Source: Symbiodinium natans (lineage: Eukaryota > Sar > Dinophyceae > Suessiales > Symbiodiniaceae). From it: a stretch of DNA of 64,000 bases. A program made the position numbers and the translations under genes. Where the stretch lies: NCBI GenBank assembly GCA_905221605.1, contig CAJNDS010002236.1, forward strand, positions 310,001-374,000, given 5' to 3'. Below are positions 24,301 to 36,300 of this stretch, piece by piece (within the stretch, counting starts at the first letter, position 1; the number at the start of each line of letters is the position of its first letter). Below the pieces are notes generated by a model. The model made no database searches and was not told the DNA's origin. It saw only the letters and a list, made by a program, of their open reading frames with translations.

Positions 24301-27300
24301 TGGGGTTTAGGATTTTGAGGGTTTGGGCCCTAGTGTTTACGATGCTTCTGGTATTCAGGTCTTGGGTTTGGGGTAGGGGTCAGGGTTTGGTGGTCTAGAG
24401 TTCTGGGTTTAGGATATGTACGGCTTAGGGACTGGGACTTAAGATGTTCAGGGTTGGGGGTCTAGGGTTTAGGGTATTTAGGGTGTAGTGAGGCTTGACC
24501 GAATTTAGGGGAGGCGACAGGAAAGGGGGGGGGGGGATGTCCTTTGGGTGCCTCTGTCATAGTATTGAAAACGGGCCTTTTGAGGGATCGTTTTGTCTAG
24601 ATTACCCTATCACCCTAAACCCTAAACCTTAAACCGTAAACCCTAAAGCCCACATACCTCAATGTTAGGGTTTATGCGGGTTAATTGGGGCCATCGAAGA
24701 GGGTCGATTGTTAGGTTCCACGCCAGAACGCAAGGACAACCGACCATGACAAAAGAAAGGCCCCTAAACCCTAAACCCTAGGCCCTAAACCCTAAACCCT
24801 AAGACCTAAGCCCTAAGCCCTAAGCCCTAAGCCCTACGCCTTACCCCTAAACCTAAGTATCACAAGGTACCTGGGAGACTCGGTCCCAGAGTAGCCCAGG
24901 ATACGCTTCCTCTGGGCCCTCGACCTGAAAGGGGACCCGAAATCCTCGGACCCCGAAACCCTAAACCCTAAACCCTAAACCCTAAACCCTAAACCCTAAA
25001 CCCTAAACCCTATGCGGAGCTGCAATTGGTATTGTAGAAAAGAGTTAGTGTTGAGAGTTGGAAGGGTTAATGAACCCGGAAATCATGTTTGGCTCAAGAT
25101 GGGCTTGAACAGAAAGCCACAAGTTCAAAAAGTAGTGCCTGGGTTCTTAGGGTTTGGTAAGGGTGTGGATTCCTTCCCCCTTTCCTTCCCCCCTGGGTTG
25201 CTCTTATCCGTGTTCTTGTTTGTTTCTTGGTTCGATCTGGGAAATATAAGTTCAGGGCGATTAGGGAAGTTGGTTTCCTTCCTTGGTTGTCCCCCCGTAG
25301 GTTATGAGCCCAAATTAGGTTCCCTGCGGTTGAGTGTTGTCTTAAGATCTTTGGGATCAAGAAGCAATGCCTTCTCCGAAGCGATGGCTCCAACCTGCCT
25401 CGGATGGTGGACAAAATGGTGGAGCTGGAAATGGTGCAGCTGAGTCTCTGGGTGAAAGATCGGTGTTGGAAGAGGTGATTCCCGGCGCTGAAGAACATCT
25501 GGAAGAAGCCTTGGTTGCAGAAAGCCCCAATGTGGGTAGGAATCCCAATGTGGATATGGTTAGCAATACTGAAGCTGAAGGACGTGCTGTCTCTGTATCG
25601 CCACAGCCTGGTGAGAAAAGGAACTGGGATGCGACTGGTGGTATAGATCGTGAAATGGAGGTGACTGTTTTACGAGTGTTGCAAAAACACGGGTATCAGC
25701 CGTCGACTTCGACTTCGGGTCGAATGGTAGACCAAGAGTCTCAGACCGATCTGATTGGAGAAGTGCTGCAAGCGGCCAGGAGGCCTCTGAACAAGATCAA
25801 AAGGGGTCCATCTTCGAGTTCGCAAGGTGGTGGAAGCGGTCACGAACAGAAGGGTGCGGACAGCTTTGAAGCTGCACCTGCTGCTGAATACGCCATGGGG
25901 GAGGAGGAGATCCTACAGATGGAGGCTGAGAGGTTGCGACAGTTGTCAGAAGAAGAGGACGAGATGCGTCAGGTCTCTGAAAGGGATGGTTTTCGGAAAG
26001 ATGAGCATCTGATCAAAGCGTGCGATGGGACAACGTGGGAATGGCACCTCCATGAAGATGGGAGACAATATTATTACTGCCTGGATACGCAGGAAAGCAA
26101 GTGGACATTGCCGGTGGTAGGTGAAAAGATGAAGAGTGACGAGGTGGTTGGGTCTCCTTCGGGCAATGAGCTGGAAATGGAGGCTGCACTGGGTTCTTCA
26201 TCCTCTACGCCGACGCCTGAGTCTACGAGGGCATTCCAGGGTAGTGTAAATAGTTTAGGTGAAAAAGATTTTTCCTCTGCTATCAGGGATAGCGGTCCTA
26301 GGGCTGGTGGTGACGCCCCGACCTCGGGTTCTCCTGATGAGGAGGAGATTCCTGGAAACCGAGCAGACATCGCTGGAGCTCAACATCTGGATCGGGAAGG
26401 AATGGGAGCACTTTCTGAGGGTGTGGCAGCGGTGGAATCGGTAGGTCCAGAAGAAAAAATTCCCAATGTGGAGATCGGAACTGTGTCGGCTGCAGAAGAG
26501 CGAGTGATGGATGTGGTACCTGTCGTTCAGGAATGTGGTCCTGGAGATTCGGAAGACGGAGGGAAAAGGTCGTGTGTTGCGACTGAGGAGGTCTCTTCGT
26601 TTGGTGCCAAGATTCCTGCCATTCAAGGGGAAAAAGAAGCTTCTGGAATAGCTGGAGACACGGAAGATCTGAAAAATGAGGCCTGGAGCGCCAATGATGC
26701 GCGGGTCGATGCGCCAGATATTACCTGGAGTGCGAAGGAAGCACGGGTTGAGGTGCATATGGTGTTACGTTCCACGGGCGACTGCAACAATGGGGCGCAG
26801 GTCTCCGCAGCAGCTGATGATGGAGGTTCACAGGTGGACGCACTGGTGCAACCTGAAGTTAGCTGCGAGGAACGAAATGACAAAGGGCTACACCGGAGCC
26901 AATGAGGCAGCTGTGGTCAATGATGGTGGCAATTCTCCTTTGGAAACCATGGAACCAAAGGAGCCTGCGGTGGAAGAAAGTGTGCCTGCCGTGGATGATC
27001 AACTCAATCGCCCTGCGGTGGAAGAAAATTTGCCTGCTGCAGAAGGTGTGACAAAGGACTCCAATGATGGGTCCACTCCCAGGAAGGGAGACGTGTTGCC
27101 GTCTGGAAGTTCGCCGGAAGTCGACACCGAGCGAACTGAAGCAGATGAGGCAAAGCCTTTGGCGGAGAAAAAGGGAGGTCCTGAAATCCAGGAGCACAAA
27201 AAAGATGAGCCTGTGGGACTCGTGGAGCAGGACGAGCAGTGTGACCCAAAGGTGAAGACAAAGGATGCGCCAGGAGCCGATGATACAGAGGTGGTTTCTG

Positions 27301-30300
27301 AAGAGCACGCAAAGAAAGTGCCCCGAGCGGGAGCCTTGGAATCACCTGGGACACATTGCTATCAAGAGGGAGATGAGATCATGGGTCTAGTGCGCTGCAT
27401 CAATGGGTATGGAGCCTTTTTGGACCATGGTGATATGAATGTATTGGTTCCTGCAGAAGGGAACAATGCATATCAGTTCAAATTTGGTGATACTGTCAAT
27501 GGAACAGTGAAACGAGTGGAAGATGATGGTACCATAATCTTGGACACCTTTCTGGTTTTGGAAGAGGACGTGGAGGACTCTTCTTCGACGCTGCGGAAAT
27601 GGAAACCCAGCGGCTGGAGTACGTGGTGGACGGATTCATGGTATGCTGGTCAATGGTACCAAGATTCCAACGGTCAATGGGACTGGAAACAGGAGGAAGA
27701 GCAATCCGATGAAGAGCTTGTGGTACAGGAGTTATCCTCTGAAGAACGAGAAGAAAGGCAACTTTATGGAGAAAAGATCTACAAAGCTCTTCTGGAGAAT
27801 GGAAACGAAGAGGAAGCCTATGTTGGCAAAATTACTGGGATGCTGTTGGGTCGCCCGATGGAAGATTTACAGGAGTGTGTTGCAGATCAGGCATTCCTCA
27901 ATGCGGAAGCTCGGCGCGCGTATGGCATCTTGCAAAATGATGGTTGGAAGCCTGATGGTACAGAAAGCACAGGCTTGGGGAAGTTAACCACTTTTTCCCG
28001 AAAACAGTACCACAACGCGCTTTTCGAACTGGCATGCAGAAAAAGGAGATTTACTCGACCAGTTGTGGGTGAAGCGGTGGCAACGGTGCTGAATCAAGGG
28101 GAAGATGAGTTTTGGAACGCGCTTTGGTTGGACACCAAGCTATTTTTGCAGGAGCTTGATGGTGCAGTGCAATCCATGAGCAAAAGGGAGAACAAGCCAA
28201 TGGAAGCCTACATGGACCCTGACCAGTACAAAAAGGCTCACATGACTCCACAGACTGTGTCACCTGGATACAGCAAACTGTGCAAGTTCTTCAATAAGGG
28301 AAGGTGTCGCAACGGTGATGGTTGTCCCTATGAGCATCGTCGTTATGGTGAAGGTTGGCCAGGAGGAGGGTCAACTGATCCAAAGAATAGCCAAGAAGCT
28401 GATGATGAGGATGGGAACATCGGTGACCCTCCCACAGAGGAAGGTACAGTGGATGAGGCACAGCAGGAGCGGGAGGATTTGGCCTTCCGGGCCAAGTACA
28501 ATTTTGGCAAAGGTGCATCAAAGGGTGAACCTACGTCGGGTGAGCCAAAAGGTCGTCTGTGTCTGTATTACAATCAGGGTGGTTGTAAATATGGGACTAC
28601 GTGCAGGTATCTTCACAACGATGACATAGCATTGGAAGGGACTTGGGAGCCCGGCAAATCTTGGGACAATGCTTCCAGGAAGGCACTAAGGGACGCAGGG
28701 TTCCACCATTGCTGTTTCGATTATTACCTCAGAGGACGTTGCCGGAAGGGGTCAAATTTCTGCAAGTACTCCCACGACGAGATGTCAGAGGAGCGGCTGA
28801 CGCTCCTGAAACACTTGGTACAGGTGGCCAATCAGGTCCGCTTTGAAAAAGAGAGAGGATGGGAGATTACGGATAGAAGCACTTTTCAGCCACCTGCGAG
28901 TGGGGGAGCTGAATCTTCCTCATCCTCGGCACCAAAAGCGCTGCAAATGACCAATGTGTCACAAAAAGAAGGTGAAAAAGGTATTCTGGATGAAGCAGAA
29001 GCTGATGAACAAAAGAATTCGGTGGCTGCATCCACTGGTACTCGGCTTCAACATCCGGACGAGCCAATTGAAAATTGGATGGCTCGCAACGAACACCTGT
29101 GGGTGTATACCCCTCATGTAAGTGAGGTGATGATTACGCTTGGTGTGACCAATGTGTCGGACTTGCAAGAGTTCATCTTTGTGGAAGATTTGGTTGACAA
29201 AGGGATCAACAAAGTGACCGCATGCAAAATTCTGCAATTGGTTGGTGATGTCCGATATCGCCCGGGAGGACCGGAAAAAGCAGTTCCTTCTGATGCATCT
29301 GTACGGGTACAACAATCTTCTGGGAACAAAGGAACTGGAAGAGCGGCGGTGCGAACCCTCACTCAGGTGCGTGAAGCTGAAGACTCCGGTGCAAAAACCA
29401 TGCCGAGAGGCTCCTATCGGGAGCTTTTTGATAAGGTCAGGTACCGTGATGGTTGGACGCTTGCGCAGAGGTCTCCGTTGTGCGTACAGAAGCTGCGGTT
29501 GGTGGGAGTTGGAATGCCGCCGGTGAATCCACCAACAAAAAAATATCGGTCAAGATCAAACCCTGTGAGAAGGGGAAGGCCCTTGCTGGACAAAAAACAG
29601 GTGCGACAGGTGCCACGCTCTCGGTCACAACGACGAGTGCAACCGGCGGAAGTGGTGGAAAAGCCGAAGCCACTGGAACTGAAGCCTCGTGGTGGGTTGT
29701 CGTATCGGTTCAGCAGAGCGTGGGCAGATGTGGTGGATGATGATGAACAGGCGGAGGCTTTGGTCTCGTATGCCGCTTCCTCAAGCGATTCAAGCGAAGA
29801 GGAGACCAATGCCGTACAACGCCTGAAGGAAATCTTTTTGCAAGAAAGGGATTCACAGAGAACTGCGAATCGTGGCAATGTTCCGCAAAGTGGTTCTTCA
29901 GGCTCCAATGACGGGCCGAAAAAATCGGTTCACCTTGGCGAAGGGCGCGACAAAGCGTCGCGGGGGGAGACCCGCCAAGAAGTGACTTCACAAGTTTTTT
30001 CGCTACCACAACCTTCTCGTCGAGCTGAACGGTCTCAAAAAAGAGCAAGGGATGGTTCAGTTATGGTTGGTTCGCTGGCGGTGGGCTCCACGGATGAGGT
30101 TTTACCTGGGCAAGGTGTTGCTGGACAGGTGAATGTATCTGAAAGCGCTCAAGTTCTTCCTGGGCAAGAAGTGGCTGGACAGGAGACGGCGCCGGAAGGA
30201 GCAGTACAGATTTCTGGCGAGGAGACTGACCAAAAAGAAGGAGAAGGTGGGAGCAATGAACTCCGTGGTGATGGTGCGAAGATATTGGATGTTTGTCCGG

Positions 30301-33300
30301 TGAGGAATGACCTTCAGCAATTGCTGGTTAAAGGCCTTCTGACTCGGATTTATTGGAAGGTTGCTGTTGGCAAGTTGCCTGTGGGGCAAAGAGACTGCCA
30401 AAAAGGGTCCAATAAGATGGATCGAAATCTGGTTATTAGCATGTCATCCGAGGGTGCAAGCGAACAGGATGAGAACCTGGCACTGGAGGACGACGCTGAT
30501 CAGTCAATGGGTGACGGTGCGATGGTAGTTCTGGTGTATGATCCAAGGACGCTGATTCAGTCGCCGACAACTGATTGGGTTATGCGTCGCGGTCTTACCG
30601 ATCGTTCCGTCTGGCCAGCAATGGCGTATATGGCACAGAGGATATGTGCTGAAATGGTTCAAGTGGATGAAATGAATGCCCAGCTAGGGACTGGAGCACT
30701 CCTTTTTCAAAGGAGAGATCAAGGACATTACAGTGACCTGCATCATTCGTTCCATGACAACCCGTGCTTGCCGGCGGTGGGAAATTACCCTCTTTCGGTG
30801 ATGGGTGCCTTGTTGTCTCCTGGTCTGGAAGGGGAATTCAAGAATACTGACAAGTTTGGAACTGCTATGGAGGCAATTGCCTATGATTGGAGTCGCAGTC
30901 CAGGCATGGAAGTTCACATTGAACTTATGGCGAGGGTAGCCAAAATGGTTCACCCGTTCCTGAATCTTGGAGCCCAAGGGTCGGTGATGGTTTCGGAATT
31001 TCTCTGGCAGCGCGGGAGGGCCCGGTTGATGGAGTTCCTTCAAGCGGCGACTTGTGCGGACCAATTGGAGGCTCTCTGGAAAAGGATGGACGACGATGCT
31101 GATGAAGAGGTGGATCCTTCGACAGCGGTGCTGGAAGTTCTTGGACCAGAGGATGCGGTGCTTGATCAAGGGAACAATGAATCCCTTATTCCCATTGAAG
31201 ATGCTGGAGGTGAGACAAATGGTGACACTGGAGGGGATGGCAAAGCGCCAGAAGTTTCTCCGGAAGAAGAGACATCCAGTGGGTCATCAAGACTGGCGGA
31301 CACAAGGATTTTCTTGTGGTCAGTGTACTCCCGCGTGGCTTCGAATTTCTCTATGCAGGACCGCACTACTGGTAAGATCTTTGACAGCACAAAAGGGTAT
31401 CCTGGTGAAGGACCAAACAATGATGACAATCCTTCCTCTAAGAGGAACTTACCCTGGATCTCGGAAGACTACCTCGACGAAGTGGTGTCAAAAAAGATGG
31501 AAAGGTCTTCAGATATGGATGGGTTTGTTCCGGGAAGTGAGGGACCATTGGAAAAGGTAGAGGTGGAGAATGTTACTGCCTCTAAAATTCTTATGGCTCT
31601 TTGGAAGAAGGGATATAGAGCTGGGTATAGGAGGTTGTGTCGTTTGAACGCATCTGGATGCAAGGTTGGAGCAATGAAACGTCCAATCAAAAGGGTGCAG
31701 AAGATTGGCACTAGAAAGGCCTTCACGAAGATGTTCAATGTTTTTGGATCGTCTCAGCATGGCTCAGGAGTTGGCGGAAAACCAATCATGAAGGTGGTAG
31801 GACCAAGGCCAGGTTTTCCAGCTGTACTCCAAGCACCAAATACTGATAGCACGTCGGGTGAAGGGAGCAGTCCCCAGGTACATGGCAATGTTCATGTAGA
31901 GCACAATCGCCCTATGGACCGGTATGAGGCAGAGCGCTTGGAGAAGAGGAAGAAGGGCTTCTGCTATTGGTTCGGCAAGGGGAAAGATCGCTGCAAATTT
32001 GGTGACGACTGCAAATTCATCCATTCCGAAGATGATGTGGTGCTACATTCATATTGGTGCAAATACTATGTGGCAGGGAGAGAATGTTTCGCTGGAAAGG
32101 ATTGTGAGTTCTCGCATGATGCAACTGGTGTGAGGTGCATCCAGTTTGCTCGGTCTGGGAAGTGTCGGTTTGGTGACAGGTGTGTCTTCGAGCATGGTGT
32201 TCCGCTGGATGAACAGAGGCCAAGGTCTCCAAGGACGCCCCCAAGGGATGGTCCAAGGAGAAAGTCTGGTGCACATGGTGGAGAAAAGGAGATCTCTCCT
32301 GAACAGTTCGATGGTGATGAGGAGGATTTTATGGTTTATGACGAAGAGACCAAGATGACGGAACTGTTGATGGAGGCGATTTCATTTCTGTCCAATGGCA
32401 AGCCAGATTTGGCTCGAGCAGAGGCGGACCCATTGTTCAAACTCCTGAAGTTCACTGGAGATACTGACCAAATGGATCAGGTATGGGTTTCGTGGACCAC
32501 TGGTATGTTGACCGTGCTGGAACTTCTCGAAGTTGTGAAGTTTTATGAGGTTTCGCTCACGGAGGTGGAAGAATGGGTCAATGACCTGAGGATATGGTAC
32601 GAGCGAGCCAATTTGGGAGAAGAAAAGGATTCCAAAAGAGGCAAAAAGAGGTCCCTAGAAAGGGAGTCCAGCAAGGATATTCCTGCCGAAAAAGAAGTGG
32701 TTGAGACTTCGGAGACGGAGGTTGCCGTTGAGGAGGAGAAGAAAAAGGTAAAAAAGAAGAGGAAAGCTGCAGCTATCGAAGATCCTTACACTCTCATGGT
32801 TCCAAAGCCGAAGAAGATGCCGGCGATCATTGAGAAGGGTGGATCAACATCCAATGTGGTGGCTTCTGCAGTGGAAAAATCCTCGAAGACGCGCACAAAG
32901 TCAAATGTCGGAGGAAAGACAAAGAAGAAGGAGAAAAGTCAGAGTCCCAAAAAAGAAGAGGTGGTAATGGTGCAAGATCCTGAGGAAAAGGATCGTCCAT
33001 CTGATGCGGATGCACCAGGGTCTGCCACTGCGAATGCAGAGCTGGGTCAATCTTGCCAGGCGATTGAGGACGCAAAGAGAGAAGGATTGGTATCCTCAAT
33101 TCAAAGGGGCGTACAGGATCCTGTTCTTACAGTTTCGGACCTGGAGTATATTCTGCTGCAACTTCACCTCAAGATTGCCAACAATCGGAAAAAGAAGTGA
33201 TTGGATGGTATGGATGAAGGGATGGTTTTTCTCTTTCTGGAGACAGGTGCGCTGGAACAGCCAATGTGCTGACAATGTGGTGGTTACTATTAAGGGTATG

Positions 33301-36300
33301 GAAATCCCTGATAGTAGAAGTCAGTAGCTTTTCGCGTAGCGAAGACCACGGTTTGTGGTGAAGAAGGCCAAGGAGTCTTCAGTGATGAGAGGATCATGGT
33401 GAAAAGAGATTCTCTGTGGGTAGTAGGTTAGCCAATGTGCTATAATTCCGTCCTGGAAGACGTTAAACCATAACATGCATTTCAAGCAGCTGGCTGCTGC
33501 CTTATTGGCAGTTTTTGGCCAACAGATCTGCATCTCCAATGTGTCCTAGGAAATCCTAGGACAGGGGGAGTGCGGAGCTGCAATTGGTATTGTAGAAAAG
33601 AGTTAGTGTTGAGAGTTGGAAGGGTTAATGAACCCGGAAATCATGTTTGGCTCAAGATGGGCTTGAACAGAAAGCCACAAGTTCAAAAAGTAGCGCCTGG
33701 GTTCTTAGGGTTTGGTAAGGGTGTGGATTCCTTCCCCCTTTCCTTCCCCCCTGGGTTGCTCTTATCCGTGTTCTTGTTTGTTTCTTGGTTCGATCTGGGA
33801 AATATAAGTTCAGGGCGATTAGGGGAGTTGGTTTCCTTCCTTGGTTGTCCCCCCGTACCCTAAACCCTAAACCCTCCATCCCCTCTTACCACAAGAGACG
33901 ACCTGCGACCAGCTCTCCCAAGACCTCGAGAAGCCTGGCAAAGGCGCAGGCAAAGGGCGCTTGCTGGGGGGCTTCGGATGACTGCGCCCAGAACCTCATG
34001 AGACCCCCGCCGCGCCTTAGGGTTTAGGGTTTAGCCCGTTGTCGCAAGCCCCGCCCAAATAAATGCGCGGCACGACGCGCGGTCTGAGCGGGGTTTAGGG
34101 TTTTAGGGTTTTAGGGTTTTAGGGCTTAGGGTTTTAGGGTTTTAGGGTTTCAGGGTTTTAGGGTTTTAGGGTTTTTGGGTTTTGGGGTTTTGGGGTTTTG
34201 GGGTTTTAGGGTTTTAGGGCTTAGGGTTTTAGGGTTTTAGGGTTTCAGGGTTTTAGGGTTTTAGGGTTTTTGGGTTTTGGGGTTTTGGGGTTTTGGGGTT
34301 TTAGGGTTTAGGGTTGGCCTTAATCCGATGGTCCTGATGTAGAAGGCTGGGCTCCTTCCATGGGTGGAGCCATTTTCCCGGGCCGGGTGACAAGTCTCTG
34401 TTCTACAGGGAGGCGCAGGAGCAAACGCTCCAGAGTCTATGTCTATGGCTCGAGAGCGTACACTCGCCAACTCCCAACTCCGCCTCAGCTGCTTGCGCAA
34501 TCAAAAGGCGGATACCACAACATTACGGAACGTTGATTCATCCGCTCGGATCAGACACATGCAGGTCTACATGCTGCAGGTCCGGAGAATGCCTCTGCAG
34601 GATCGACTAATGTGAGTTCGAATTAAAGTGAGCTGAAAGGAAGCATTGAATGTGCTCAACGGACACGTTATGCACATCGGTCTGCAGCCACTTCTTGCGT
34701 CTCGAAAAATGGAAGCTTCAAATGCTTGAAATCTTGCTTGTATTGGGCATGTATTGGCTGTAGCTCAGCCGTGTCACGTCTGACAGCAGGGGTGCATCTC
34801 AATAACTTGGATCAAGTCGGTTGATATTAGGGTTTAGGGTTTAGGGTAGCTTACATTGAAGTCCCAACATGATGCCTCCACACTGCTGCGGAGGCTTCCT
34901 GGATGTTGTTGGCACTGATGCGAACCTGCTGCAACTGCCGGGATACTCCCCCTTCCCCACAGCCCAAACCCAAAACCCTATAACCCTAAAGCCCAAAACC
35001 TATAATCCGATAACCCTGTAACCTGAAAACCCAAACACCCGAAACTATAAGCCTACAACCCTACATAACCTAAATCCTCATCTCTAGTATAACCCTACAA
35101 CCCTATAACTCTAAGCCAAAAACCCTAAACCCTAAGACCCGAAGCCCCAGTCGATCTTACTAAGATATTTCTGGGACTCCATGAGTAAAGGTCAACTCTG
35201 ACTCGGCGGCTCTTCCCAAAAAGAGAGAGCTCGCCCGCCTTTTTCTGCTCCAGGCCGCAGACGGCGTCCTGGAGAAGCAGCCCCCGGCAAGAAGGGCCCT
35301 AAACCCTCAAACCCACCCTGAACGCCCATACCGCAACCCAAAATCCTGGAACCCTAGAACCTGAAACCCTCTAGCCCTAAACCCTGTAACCCGAACCCTC
35401 CGAAACCTAAATGACCTACTGCGACTGTCGGCGCGCATCTGAAGTGCGAAGTCCTGGCCGACCCGCATATCGCACTTCGTCTCCTGTCGGGCGCGGAGCT
35501 GATCAGTTCGCAAGCAGTTTTAGGGTTTAGGGTTTAGGGTTTAGGGTTTATTTAGGGTTCTAGGGTTCTAGGGTTCTAGGTTTCTAGGTTTCTTGGGTTT
35601 AGGGTTTTGGGTTTGGGGTTTAGGTGTTAGGGTTGAGGGTTTAGGTTTTAGGGTTTAGGGTTTCCGAATTAGGGTACCTTTTGGGGTCCTTGTAGATAAA
35701 GGAATCCTAGTATTTGGGGGGGCTATATTAGGGGTCCATTGTTGTGTTTAAGTTCTTAGGGGTTCGGAGAGTTTTCTACAATAGGGTCCCATTTTACATT
35801 TTTGGGGGGGTCCCCGATATAATATGGCACCCTTGAAGGGCCCAAAGGGGACCCCAATGTAGGAACTTAGGGTTGACGTTGTAGGGTTTGCTGAAACTGC
35901 CTGGGGTTTGGACCAAAGGTCTTTAAATCGGGATATCGAAACAAGGGGGCGAAAGTTTTGGACGAAAGTTGTGGGCAGGGTTTGTCACCTCTTGCCGCTG
36001 TTGTCGCTGAAGGTTCAGGGTTTAGGGCTTAGGGCTTTGCACAGCTTATCGGTCAGGATTCATGGGGCTTTGATGCCTTGCATGGTTCAAGTTATCACCC
36101 AACTCCCACACCCTGAGCTCCAATACCTGAAAGTATGAACCCCCTAAAGCCCGAAAACCCTCAAACTCAGAAAACCCCCACTCTCCAACCCTAACCCAAT
36201 CAACTATCAACCCTAGGGTTCAGGATTTAGGGTTTAGGGTTTAGGGTTTAGGGTTTAGGGTTTAGGGTTTAGGGTTTAGGGTTTAGGGTTTAGGGTTTAG

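Larger units (their letters stand above)
25013..33857 (+). mobile_element. Non-autonomous LTR retrotransposon carrying a giant zinc-finger ORF
   Basis: 287-bp LTRs (TG...TA) differ at two sites (25136 T versus 33694 C; 25267 A versus 33825 G), about 99.3% identical. The 5-bp duplication CCCTA (25008-25012 and 33858-33862) lies inside telomere-like repeat. A primer site follows the 5' LTR and a polypurine tract precedes the 3' LTR. No integrase, protease or reverse transcriptase motifs are seen; the interior encodes WW, S1-like and CCCH domains. It must be mobilised by another element; the 5-bp duplication fits a copia-type integrase. Inserted in an intron of the KH gene, opposite orientation. 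Confidence 0.92.

Noticed and set aside
25012-25443. 143-codon ORF starting at the LTR, also seen in the 3' LTR
   Set aside because: It is LTR sequence read in frame by chance; the element's coding sequence starts at 25367.
34410-34563. Plus-strand exon bounded by CTACAG and CAG|GTCTAC
   Set aside because: Open in two frames with no recognisable protein and opposite to the gene cluster; the splice-like ends could be chance.
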